Below, one piece after another: positions 27,198-36,022 of a stretch of 64,000 bases of DNA. Within the stretch, counting starts at the first letter, position 1. Each line of letters begins with the position of its first letter. The notes beneath the pieces are model-generated. The model was not told the origin of the DNA. It saw only the letters and a list, made by a program, of their open reading frames with translations, and searched no databases. The stretch comes from Clostridiales bacterium (GTDB lineage: Bacteria; Bacillota; Clostridia; Peptostreptococcales; Acidaminobacteraceae), in NCBI GenBank assembly GCA_016933835.1, contig JAFGAC010000031.1, positions 1 through 64,000 of the forward strand. The letters run 5' to 3'. Position numbers and translations under genes: made by a program.

Positions 27198-29453
27198 TTA
27201 TAAAACTCCTTTGTTAAAATGACCTTTCGTTCCAAATCTATTGGAACGGCTTCCTTTAAAATCATCAATAACTGCTTGCGTCTCGCTGGCTGTCTCAATT
27301 GTAAATCTCAATCTTACATTTTTTATCTTCAAATCATCCACATATTGAATGATATTCAATGGTCTGTTGTTCATTATTTTCATTCTACAGCCATACGCTC
27401 TCATAAGTGGATAATCATTCCCAAGACGATCTTTTAAATGACTCCCTGTCAAAGTACAATTTCCACAGATATTGTTTGCTCTATAAATACAATAATCTGT
27501 AATCATCATTCTTTGGTATCCGTAAACAACCAATTCAATCGGCCCTTTAAGTTGATTCATTTGTGATTCATTCAATTCTTCTGAAATTGTAATCTTCTTT
27601 ACATCCATCGAGTTTAGAAAATCTATGCTGTACTGGTTAGTCACATTAAATGAAAAATCTGTCTCAATTGAATAAAAATCTTTAAAATAATTCAATTGAC
27701 CAATTGTTTTCACCATGATTTTATCAACTTTATCCATTGTTTTCAATATCTCATGTATAGAAACAAATTCACTGTCTTTTGAAATATCCGGCAATATTGG
27801 AATAATATTTTCACTTATCTCATATGCATCTAAAATTGTGTAAAAATCAGAATAATAAATATCTCCCTTTATCATTTCCTTGACAGTATTCAATTGCTCT
27901 ATTGTATTTACCTCATAACTTGTAATTCTTTCATCACGCATATTATAATCTGAAAATAGTGGCATTTCATTTTTTCCTATAATCTGATTCTCATATCTTT
28001 TATTTCTATTAATGTTCATCTGAGTTATCGCTTCTCTTCTCAATTCATTGAGGTCCGATTTTCTAATAAATATATTGCCATCTATTTTACATTCAAAGCT
28101 CTCTAGAAAATACACCGTATCTCCTAATTTACTCATTTGCTCTTTTATATCATCTGAAGAAAGTGCAACGCGCTTTGCCGGTTCAGCAAGGTTTTCTCTA
28201 AGCAATTCGATTTCAATATCCTGTGAAATAAAAGTTGCTTTTACCATGCCCTTCTCACTAGCAAAAAAATTTATTTTCAATGGAATCAGCTGCAAGTTCT
28301 TATTTAATATTTCATCAATCTTTTTGAATAAATCTGTATCATAGGTGAGATGTGCAATTTCACCTTTTTTAAATATCGATTTTGTAGTCATTTTATATCT
28401 GTTTTGACCAAGCACTCTTTCAACTCTTCCACCGACACTTTGATTTTGTCTAAATATTTTTATTTCATCTCCTTGATTCAACGCGACATCACTTAAAAGG
28501 GTCACTATATTGTCATTGAAATCAATAACTTCACCAACTATTTTTCCATGGTTTTCTGGAGAATGATAATTCATGAATTTGCTGTCTTTTTCACCAAATA
28601 TTCTTCCTTTTGTATATTCCCGATTAAATATCGTTTCAGAACTTATTTCAACTGGAAGGTTGTTCAATTTACTGTAATATTCATGTGCAGTCGCATATGC
28701 ATAATATTTATTTTTCATGCGGCCTTCAATTTTTAAACTCATTGCACCTAAAGATTTAAACTGCTCTAATTCATCCAAAGTTTTCATATCTTTTGGACTC
28801 AGAAGATATTCACCTTCAATTTCTTTTACTAATTCTCCGTCAGAATTGTATAATTCATAGGTCTGTCTGCACGGTTGAGCACATGCCCCTCTGTTTCCTG
28901 ATCTTCCTCCTATAATTGAACTCATCAGACACTGTCCAGAATACGAAATGCAATGAGCCCCATGGATGAATACTTCTGTATCTATACCTTCATCGACAAC
29001 TGCTTTTATTTCTTCCAACGAGTTTTCTCTTGCCAGGACAACACGTTTAACACCTGCATTTTTAGCAAATTTCGCACCTGACAAACTGTGAATACTCATT
29101 TGAGTACTTGCATGAATCTCCAAATCTTTAAAATTTTCTGAGCATAGTTTTAATAATCCTAAATCTTGTATAATGACACCATCAACATTAATGTTATTTA
29201 AAAATTTCAAATACGCAAAAACCTCATTGTATTCATCATTGAAGATAATTGTGTTGACTGTTACATAGATTTTTTTATCATAGAGATGCGCTTTTTCGAC
29301 AACAACTATCATTTCTTCTTCAGTGAAATTGCCTGCAAATTTTCTTGCTCCAAAATTCTTCCCTGAAAGGTAAAATGCATCTGCACCGCCTTTAAGAGCA
29401 GCATCCAATTTTTCCATCTCACCAGCAGGTGATAATAATTCCATTTTTTTCAT
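27198..29453 (-). CDS. U32 family peptidase-like protein (RlhA-type)
   Basis: 751 residues: a U32 domain (ELLSPAGEMEKLDAAL at 5-20; ALKGGADAFYLS), the cysteine cluster GNRGACAQPCR (about 181-191), a DUF3656-type middle region, and a second cysteine cluster near the C-terminus (CIYRANNICGNC, then YGCRM). Members are annotated as collagenase-like peptidases, but the E. coli relative RlhA hydroxylates 23S rRNA C2501 and needs these cysteines for an Fe-S cluster. An RNA-modification role is therefore at least as likely as proteolysis. A terminator hairpin (29473-29500) lies just upstream of its ribosome site. Confidence 0.88.
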   Translation of the reverse strand: MKKMELLSPAGEMEKLDAALKGGADAFYLSGKNFGARKFAGNFTEEEMIVVVEKAHLYDKKIYVTVNTIIFNDEYNEVFAYLKFLNNINVDGVIIQDLGLLKLCSENFKDLEIHASTQMSIHSLSGAKFAKNAGVKRVVLARENSLEEIKAVVDEGIDTEVFIHGAHCISYSGQCLMSSIIGGRSGNRGACAQPCRQTYELYNSDGELVKEIEGEYLLSPKDMKTLDELEQFKSLGAMSLKIEGRMKNKYYAYATAHEYYSKLNNLPVEISSETIFNREYTKGRIFGEKDSKFMNYHSPENHGKIVGEVIDFNDNIVTLLSDVALNQGDEIKIFRQNQSVGGRVERVLGQNRYKMTTKSIFKKGEIAHLTYDTDLFKKIDEILNKNLQLIPLKINFFASEKGMVKATFISQDIEIELLRENLAEPAKRVALSSDDIKEQMSKLGDTVYFLESFECKIDGNIFIRKSDLNELRREAITQMNINRNKRYENQIIGKNEMPLFSDYNMRDERITSYEVNTIEQLNTVKEMIKGDIYYSDFYTILDAYEISENIIPILPDISKDSEFVSIHEILKTMDKVDKIMVKTIGQLNYFKDFYSIETDFSFNVTNQYSIDFLNSMDVKKITISEELNESQMNQLKGPIELVVYGYQRMMITDYCIYRANNICGNCTLTGSHLKDRLGNDYPLMRAYGCRMKIMNNRPLNIIQYVDDLKIKNVRLRFTIETASETQAVIDDFKGSRSNRFGTKGHFNKGVL

Positions 29454-29472
29454 CCTATTAATCTCCTAAAAA

Positions 29473-29500
29473 ATAAGTAGTAATTCATATTACTACTTAT
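29473..29500 (-). terminator. terminator after the ZapA-like gene
   Basis: Twelve-bp perfect stem (ATAAGTAGTAAT / ATTACTACTTAT) with a 4-base loop, then TTTTTT on the minus strand, immediately followed by the AGGAG site of the U32 gene. It separates two co-directional genes and probably sets partial read-through. Confidence 0.85.
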
Positions 29501-29517
29501 TATAATCATTTATTATG

Positions 29518-30849
29518 CTATTTATCAAATTCTTCAATAAATTCTTCTAGTTCTCTCACAGATCTTTGAAGTTCTTCTTCTTTATCTGTGAGCTTTCTTT
29601 GAAGATAAAATATTTTCTCATCTGATTGATTTAACATAGAATCTTTTATTTTAATTTTTTCTTCTAGTTCATTTAGACGTTCTAACAAAAATTCATCACT
29701 TTCAGTCTTTTCTTCATGTTTACTATTCAGCATATTGTTTTGAATTTCTTCTTCTTTTTCTATCAGTTTTCGCTGCAAGAAAAATATTTTCTCATCTGAT
29801 TGATTCAACAATTCTTCTTTTTCTGCAATTGTTTTATCAAACAAAAATCTGTTTTTTTCCATTTCTTTGCTCATATCTTCCTGCATTTTTCTTAAAGCAA
29901 TCTGATAATTCATTTCATAAGTATGAAACGCTTGATCTTTTTCTGCTATCATTTGATACAATTCAGATATTTTTTGATTTGAGATTTTGACAAGCTCTTT
30001 ATTTTTCCCATTTTCTTCTTCAAGTTCCATCACCGTCTTTTTCATATTATCGATGTCTTCTTGTTGAAGATCTAAATCAAAAAAGCTCTGTTGTTCTTGA
30101 AGAATATGTTGAAATTCTTCTTCTTTTTCATTCAATTTTTTCTGAAGAGAAAAAATCTTTTCATCTGAAGCGTTCAACAATTCTTCTTTTATTTTGGCCT
30201 TCTCACTAAGTTCATTTATCTTTTTATCAAACTCTTCAAGCAAATCTTCATTTGCTTTTTCCAAAGAAATATGGTGAATTTTTTTTATTTGTTTTAATTC
30301 TTCTTCTTTTTCATCAAGTTCAATTTGAAGAATAGCAATTTTATCTTTTAATGTTTGAAGCAATTTCTCATTTTCATTTAAATTTTCATCAGATTGTGCC
30401 AATAATTTTTGCATTTTTTCAATTTGTTCTTTTTTTAAGTTATCTGCTTCAAAAAAAGAATACTGCTCTGCTTTCTTAATCTTTAATTCCTCTTCTTTTG
30501 CCATCAACTCTCTTTGAATCAAAAAAATCTTATTTTCCAAATCATTAAAAGTCGTTTTATAAGCTTCAATTTCATCTTGCAAGCTTTTCACTTTATTTTC
30601 CATCATTTGATTCAATTTTCTATCTTTTTCGCTATCATCATTAAGTTTAAACTTAATAAGATCATTGGCAATATTCATAGCTGCCAATACTGAAATCATA
30701 GATGGTGTGTATTTATTTGATTTTTTTTTGAGAATTCGAATTTGTCGGTCAACCATTTCTGTGACTTTTAGTATGTGCATTTCTTCTTCATCAGAAATAA
30801 CATTGTAGGTAACCCCATCTATTATTACACTGATTCTATTTCTTTCCAT
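29518..30849 (-). CDS. zapA: ZapA-like protein with a long repeat-built coiled coil
   Basis: 443 residues. The first ~100 match ZapA, the FtsZ-ring cross-linker (RISVIIDGVTYNV, then EEMHILKVTEMVDRQI, then MISVLAAMNIANDLI). Ordinary ZapA is only about 85-140 residues. The remaining ~340 are predicted coiled coil made of six diverged copies of DEKIFxLQRKLxEKEEE at about 105, 168, 229, 291, 352 and 410, spaced 58-63 residues. Longer modules recur every ~122-124 (EQYSFFEADNLKKEQI at 128; EQQSFFDLDLQQEDI at 252). The location after pheST and before U32-mutS2 is the usual clostridial zapA position. Probable role: a midcell scaffold of unusual reach. Confidence 0.82.
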   Translation of the reverse strand: MERNRISVIIDGVTYNVISDEEEMHILKVTEMVDRQIRILKKKSNKYTPSMISVLAAMNIANDLIKFKLNDDSEKDRKLNQMMENKVKSLQDEIEAYKTTFNDLENKIFLIQRELMAKEEELKIKKAEQYSFFEADNLKKEQIEKMQKLLAQSDENLNENEKLLQTLKDKIAILQIELDEKEEELKQIKKIHHISLEKANEDLLEEFDKKINELSEKAKIKEELLNASDEKIFSLQKKLNEKEEEFQHILQEQQSFFDLDLQQEDIDNMKKTVMELEEENGKNKELVKISNQKISELYQMIAEKDQAFHTYEMNYQIALRKMQEDMSKEMEKNRFLFDKTIAEKEELLNQSDEKIFFLQRKLIEKEEEIQNNMLNSKHEEKTESDEFLLERLNELEEKIKIKDSMLNQSDEKIFYLQRKLTDKEEELQRSVRELEEFIEEFDK

Positions 30850-30870
30850 TGACAGACACTCCCTTATATC

Positions 30871-33267
30871 TTATCTACGTATTGCATCAAGCGTCTCTTC
30901 TAAAACTCTTAAAATTTTATCATATGGTTTTTGTACTTCTTCATCGGTCAAAGTTTTTTCATCCGATCTAAAAGTCATTGAATAAGCCATACTCTTATAT
31001 CCCTGTTTTATCTGGACACCTCTATAAATATCAAACAATTTAACATCTACAAGATTTTTACCACCATTTTTTAATATCAAATCAACTATTTCTGAATGTG
31101 TCGTTTCATCTTTTACTAAAATAGCAATGTCTCTTTGAATTGAAGGATATTTTGGTACCGGTTCGTAAAGTTTTGCTAGATTAGAATTTTCAGCAATTTT
31201 TTCAAAGTCAATTTCCGCAGCAATAACACGACTTGAAATTCCAAAATTTTTCATAACATCAGGATGGATCTCCCCAATTATGCCAAACAATGTTTCATCA
31301 ACAATAATTTTAGCTAATCGTCCTGGATGATATGTCAATATATCATTTATTTTTTCGAACTTTACATTTTTTATGCCTAGGACTTCAAATAATAATTCCA
31401 CAAAGGATTTAATTTTGAAGAAATCCACTTTCTTGCCATAGGCACCAATGCATATCGATTTTCTTTCATCAGGCAAGTCAACAACCGGAATCGATTTTGC
31501 AATAAATGTATTACCCAGTTCAAATGCCATCATTTCGCTGTTGCCGTTATTCTGGTTTCTAGTTAGAACTTCCATCATATTAGGTAGCAAAGTAGTTCTC
31601 ATTACACTGTATTCTTCACCTAATGGATTAATCAAGCGAACGAACTGATTTAAAGATGTATCATCACTTCTGTTTATTTTATCTATAGCCGTCGGTGAGA
31701 CAAAAGAATATGTCGAAATTTCATATAGACCTTGTGAAACAAGTGTACTCTTAACTGTGTTCTCGATCTTTTGTCTATAGTTGTACTCTCCAAATTCTAC
31801 ACCGCCCGGCAAAGTAACTGGTATATTATCATAGCCGTACATACGTGCAACTTCTTCAATCATATCAATTTCCTTAAGGACATCCATTCTGAAAGATGGC
31901 ACCTGAATTTTCAAATGATTATCATCCAAAGATAACACTTTAAATTCGAGACTTTCAAGCATTTCTTTCATTTTTGAAGTCGACAAATCAATTCCCAAGA
32001 TTCTTTTCACTTCTTGTGTCGTCAATATAACAATATCTTCTTCTTTTCTAGTTGGATAAATATCAATCATTCCATCCACTATCTCGCCCACATTCAACTG
32101 TGCATATAATTCTAATAATCTATTTACTGCTTTTCCTACACGGTTGATGTCGATTCCTTTTTCAAATCTTGCAGATGCCTCAGTTCTTAAACCCAGGTGT
32201 TTAGAAGTCATTCTTATTGCTGTTTTATTAAAATTTGCAACTTCAACAAATATATTTTTTGTATTTTCAGTAATTTCTGTATTTTCGCCGCCCATGACAC
32301 CTGCAATACCTATTGCTTTATGAGCGCTTGCAATTACAAGATCATCATTTTTTAGAATTCTTTCAACTGAATCAAGAGTTGTCATTTTCTCACCATCAAA
32401 AGCTCTTCTGACAATAATTTTCTTGTCATCAACCAAATCAAGATCAAATGGATGAATCGGTTGACCTGTCTCGAGCATAACATAATTGGTGATATCTACA
32501 ATATTATTGATAGGTCTGACTCCAGCAAGCATCAATCTTACTTGCATCCACTGAGGAGAAGGTTTGATTTGCACATTATTGATGACAAATCCAGAATATC
32601 GAGGACATAAATCTGAATCTTGGACCTCAACGTCAAAATATTTTTTTACATTTTTTTCTTCGAAAATATTTTGATCCGATAATTTCTTTCTCTCTCTTTT
32701 AAATGTCGCCTGTGTCTCTCTTGCCATTCCTTCTATTGACAAACAATCAGGACGATTGGGAGTTATTTCAAACTCAATTACATTATCCCCAATATCCACT
32801 ACATCAAATAATGGTGTTCCAAGCTCATATTCTCCTTGAAGAATATAAATACCATCATCGAATATTTTAGGAATGACGCTTTTTTCAAATCCAAGTTCAT
32901 CAAGTGAACACAACATACCATTTGACACTTGTCCTCTCAATTTTCCTTTTTTGATTTTAAGCCCATTCGCAAGATTTGCCCCAACCTTCGCTACCGGTAC
33001 ATAATCACCAACTTTCACATTTTTAGCGCCAGTGACAATCTGTGTAATTTCTTCACCCAAATCGATTTGTAGAACAAATAATTTATCAGCATCTTCATGT
33101 TTCACTTGTTCAATAACCTTGCCAATAACAATATCCGTATTGTTTTTCGAAAAATCTTTAACACCTTCTGTATTTGAACCCGACATGATTAGACGGTCTT
33201 CTAAAAATTTAATATCGATATCATCTATTTTCACATGTTCATTAAGCCATTTAACAGGTACTTTCAT
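30871..33267 (-). CDS. pheT: phenylalanyl-tRNA synthetase beta subunit
   Basis: 798 residues, the normal size. The domains run in order: N-terminal tRNA-binding OB fold (about 40-150, VIGKVIEQVKHEDADKL), B3/B4 editing region, B5, the catalytic-like core and the C-terminal anticodon-binding FDX-ACB domain (FDIYRGVQIKQGYKS). Acts as (alpha-beta)2 with PheS and edits Tyr-tRNA-Phe. It follows pheS by 16 bases with AAGGAGGG before the ATG. Confidence 0.97.
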   Translation of the reverse strand: MKVPVKWLNEHVKIDDIDIKFLEDRLIMSGSNTEGVKDFSKNNTDIVIGKVIEQVKHEDADKLFVLQIDLGEEITQIVTGAKNVKVGDYVPVAKVGANLANGLKIKKGKLRGQVSNGMLCSLDELGFEKSVIPKIFDDGIYILQGEYELGTPLFDVVDIGDNVIEFEITPNRPDCLSIEGMARETQATFKRERKKLSDQNIFEEKNVKKYFDVEVQDSDLCPRYSGFVINNVQIKPSPQWMQVRLMLAGVRPINNIVDITNYVMLETGQPIHPFDLDLVDDKKIIVRRAFDGEKMTTLDSVERILKNDDLVIASAHKAIGIAGVMGGENTEITENTKNIFVEVANFNKTAIRMTSKHLGLRTEASARFEKGIDINRVGKAVNRLLELYAQLNVGEIVDGMIDIYPTRKEEDIVILTTQEVKRILGIDLSTSKMKEMLESLEFKVLSLDDNHLKIQVPSFRMDVLKEIDMIEEVARMYGYDNIPVTLPGGVEFGEYNYRQKIENTVKSTLVSQGLYEISTYSFVSPTAIDKINRSDDTSLNQFVRLINPLGEEYSVMRTTLLPNMMEVLTRNQNNGNSEMMAFELGNTFIAKSIPVVDLPDERKSICIGAYGKKVDFFKIKSFVELLFEVLGIKNVKFEKINDILTYHPGRLAKIIVDETLFGIIGEIHPDVMKNFGISSRVIAAEIDFEKIAENSNLAKLYEPVPKYPSIQRDIAILVKDETTHSEIVDLILKNGGKNLVDVKLFDIYRGVQIKQGYKSMAYSMTFRSDEKTLTDEEVQKPYDKILRVLEETLDAIRR

Positions 33268-33283
33268 GTTATTCCCTCCTTAA

Positions 33284-34303
33284 CTAAAATTGTTTTATAA
33301 ATCTGATGTCATTATCAAAGAAAAGTCTGATATCATCTATTTCATACTTTAACATTGTAATTCTATCCAAACCCATTCCAAAAGCGAATCCTGAATATTT
33401 TTTTGAATCAATATCACATTCTTCAAGTACATTTGGATGTACCATGCCACATCCCAAAATCTCTATCCATCCTGTATTTGAACAGAATTTACACCCTTCT
33501 CCGCCACATTTAAAACAACTGACATCTACTTCTGCACTCGGCTCAGTAAACGGAAAATAATGAGGTCTGAATTTTGTTTTCGTATTTTCTCCAAACAATC
33601 TTTTTGCGAAGAGATCTAAAGTGCCTTTCAAATCGGCCATTGTAATATCCTTATCAACAACCAGCCCTTCAATTTGATGAAACATTGGCGAATGTGTAGC
33701 ATCCAATTCATCATATCTGAAACATCTTCCCGGAGAAATAACTTTAATCGGAGGATCATTTGCCTTCATTGTTCGGACTTGTACTGGAGAAGTTTGCGTT
33801 CTAAGCAACAATTCTTCATTAATATAAAATGTGTCTGACAAACTTCTTGAAGGATGATCTTTAGGTGAATTCAAGGCATCAAAATTATTATAAACCGTAT
33901 CTATTTCAGGTCCTTCCGCAATTTTGTAGCCCATTCCAATAAATATATCCTTTATTTCATCTAAAACTACATTTAGTGGATGTTTATGGCCTCTGTTTAT
34001 ATCCGCACTAGGCAAAGTAACATCAATATCTTCTTTCATCAACTGATGTTTCAATTCAACCGCTCTAATTTTTTCTTTGACTATATCAATATGAGTCTCT
34101 ATTTTTTCTCTTGTTTCATTGGCGATTTTACCCATCAAAGGTCTCTCTTCATCGGTAATTTTACCCATTCCTTTGAGAATTTCCTTTAATTCACCCTTTT
34201 TACCTAAATATTTAACTCTGAATTCATCTAACTGTTCACTTGTTATAATGTTTTTTATTTCATTTTCTGCATTTTTAAGTATCAACTGCAACTTATCTTT
34301 CAT
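33284..34303 (-). CDS. pheS: phenylalanyl-tRNA synthetase alpha subunit
   Basis: Class II catalytic subunit that charges tRNA-Phe. 339 residues with an N-terminal coiled-coil tRNA-contact arm (1-90), the class-II motif 2 region (GRCFRYDELDATHSPMFHQ), the FKCGGEGCKFC insertion with four cysteines (probable zinc site), and motif 3 GFAFGMGLDR. The start has GAAAGGGG upstream and is controlled by the T-box at 34325-34552. Confidence 0.97.
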   Translation of the reverse strand: MKDKLQLILKNAENEIKNIITSEQLDEFRVKYLGKKGELKEILKGMGKITDEERPLMGKIANETREKIETHIDIVKEKIRAVELKHQLMKEDIDVTLPSADINRGHKHPLNVVLDEIKDIFIGMGYKIAEGPEIDTVYNNFDALNSPKDHPSRSLSDTFYINEELLLRTQTSPVQVRTMKANDPPIKVISPGRCFRYDELDATHSPMFHQIEGLVVDKDITMADLKGTLDLFAKRLFGENTKTKFRPHYFPFTEPSAEVDVSCFKCGGEGCKFCSNTGWIEILGCGMVHPNVLEECDIDSKKYSGFAFGMGLDRITMLKYEIDDIRLFFDNDIRFIKQF

Positions 34304-34324
34304 TTGAATCCCCTTTCTTTATAT

Positions 34325-34552
34325 AAATAAAACCTTCATCCCTAAAAGGGACGAAGGTATTCTCCGCGGTACCACCCAACTTGTCTTTTGACCACTTAAT
34401 TCAGCAATAACGGAACAACCGTTCTTCTCTACTATCGCTTCGAGAAGACTACTCCAGAGCGAACTTCACATTAATCTATATGAAAAACTTCCAGCCAAGG
34501 TTTCTCTCTCTATAATACTCATAATGTTACTTTTCTCTTTCAACGTATTTTC
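34325..34552 (-). ncRNA. T-box leader of pheST
   Basis: Minus strand: T-box bulge TGGTACCGCGG (34364-34374), specifier TTC for phenylalanine (34461-34463, in TGAAGTTCGC), and a terminator stem (34332-34342 with 34348-34358) before a T-rich run and the pheS ribosome site. Confidence 0.92.
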
Positions 34553-34558
34553 TATAAA

Positions 34559-34587
34559 ATTATAACACAATCAAATAGGGTTAACAA
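34559..34587 (-). promoter_or_regulatory. pheST promoter
   Basis: Minus-strand -35 TTGTTA (34582-34587), 17-base spacer, -10 TATAAT (34559-34564). It starts at the base after the stop codon of the upstream methyltransferase gene. Confidence 0.75.
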
Positions 34588-35352
34588 TTATTTATTCAAT
34601 TGTTTTCCAACTTCATAAATGACTATGGCCGCTGCAACTGAAGCGTTAAGAGATTCAATATCACCGTAAAGCGGTATTTTTACTGAAAAATCCGAATACA
34701 CCAATATTCCATCAGATATGCCATTTCCTTCATTGCCTATGATTACTGCTGTCTTATTGACATATGTACAATCATTAAATGCAATTTCTGCATCCATTTT
34801 TGTACTGATTATTTGATATTCTTCCTTTTTCAATTTCATAAAAAATGAATCAATATCATTAATTTCCAAATGATTGATATTAAATATTGCCCCCGCCGTG
34901 CTTCTTACAACTTTAGGGTTGTAAATATCTACACTTCCTTTGATTGTTATAATATTATTGATTCCAGCTGATACCGCTGTCCTGATAATGGTCCCCATGT
35001 TCCCGGGATCCTGCAGCTGATCAAGAATAATCATTGGTTTTGTGTAGTCAATCTCTTTGGTTTTATCTTTATTTATTACCGCAATAATGCCTTGAGAATT
35101 TATTGTATCAGATATTTCATTAAAAAGAGTATCATCAAAGACAATTTGCTCAAATTGAGAATATCTCTGCATACTTTCCGAAAATTTATAATTGCTTATA
35201 ATACATTCGATTGACTGGTTCTTTTGAATTGCATCATCGACAAATCGTTCTCCTTCAACTAAATACTGATTGAAAATATCTCTATTTTTACGTTTATTGA
35301 GGTTTTTGTATTGTTTAAATAATTTATTTTCTTTAGATTGAATAAATTTCAT
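34588..35352 (-). CDS. TrmH/SpoU family RNA 2'-O-methyltransferase
   Basis: 254 residues: an N-terminal substrate-binding domain (SKENKLFKQYKNL, EGERFVDDAI) and a C-terminal SPOUT knot with the three SpoU motifs, LDQLQDPGNMGTIIRTA (about 111-127), IGNEGNGIS and PLYGDIESLNASVAAAI. It methylates ribose 2'-OH in rRNA or tRNA; the exact nucleotide is not predictable here (RlmB- or TsnR-like). It lies 11 bases downstream of ktrA in the same direction, as is common in Firmicutes near pheST. Confidence 0.9.
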   Translation of the reverse strand: MKFIQSKENKLFKQYKNLNKRKNRDIFNQYLVEGERFVDDAIQKNQSIECIISNYKFSESMQRYSQFEQIVFDDTLFNEISDTINSQGIIAVINKDKTKEIDYTKPMIILDQLQDPGNMGTIIRTAVSAGINNIITIKGSVDIYNPKVVRSTAGAIFNINHLEINDIDSFFMKLKKEEYQIISTKMDAEIAFNDCTYVNKTAVIIGNEGNGISDGILVYSDFSVKIPLYGDIESLNASVAAAIVIYEVGKQLNK

Positions 35353-35363
35353 ATTTGCATCAC

Positions 35364-36014
35364 CTATTTGTGACTTAATTGATTCAAATCATCATTATGA
35401 CCTATAACAACCAGAACATCACCATTTTTTATGATTTCATTTGCATTTATTGCAATATTGATGTTAAGACCATTTTTTATAGCCATAACATTAATTCCAT
35501 ATTGAGCTCTTATATTCAACTCTTTTAAACTTTTACCAAGCCACTCATCTAATGCAATAATTTCAACAATTGAATACTCAGGTGCCAGTTCAATAAAATC
35601 TAAAATATTATCTGAGATAAGATTTTTAGCAATTCTTATCCCCATTTCTCTCTCAGGAAAAACAACACGATCAGCTCCGATTCTATAAAGTACTTTCGCA
35701 TGAAGGTCATTTTGTGCTTTAGCGATAATATGCTTGACGCCCAATTCTTTTATCATCAATGTAACAAGAATAGAAGCTTGAATATCTCCTCCGATAGTTA
35801 CAATTGCCACGTCGAAATTTCTGATTCCTAGAGATTTCAAAGCATTTTCATCTGTTGCATCTGCTTGAACTGCGTAAGTAACCGTATCAGATAACTGCTG
35901 AATAACATCTTCATTTTTATCTACAACCATCACTTCACTGCCAAGCTCTGCAAGTTTTGTTGCAACACTTGTACCAAATCTTCCACAACCGATTACTGCA
36001 AATTGTTTCTTCAT
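35364..36014 (-). CDS. ktrA: potassium uptake regulatory subunit KtrA
   Basis: Cytosolic RCK ring protein that gates the KtrB potassium channel in response to nucleotides. 216 residues: RCK_N Rossmann domain with VIGCGRFGTSVA (about 6-17) and the acidic end VVDKN, then an RCK_C domain (from about residue 135), which in Firmicutes can bind cyclic-di-AMP. The ATG at 36014 is preferred over an upstream GTG because of AGGTG spacing. It is eight bases from ktrB, forming a ktrBA operon. Confidence 0.92.
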   Translation of the reverse strand: MKKQFAVIGCGRFGTSVATKLAELGSEVMVVDKNEDVIQQLSDTVTYAVQADATDENALKSLGIRNFDVAIVTIGGDIQASILVTLMIKELGVKHIIAKAQNDLHAKVLYRIGADRVVFPEREMGIRIAKNLISDNILDFIELAPEYSIVEIIALDEWLGKSLKELNIRAQYGINVMAIKNGLNINIAINANEIIKNGDVLVVIGHNDDLNQLSHK

Positions 36015-36022
36015 AATCACAC

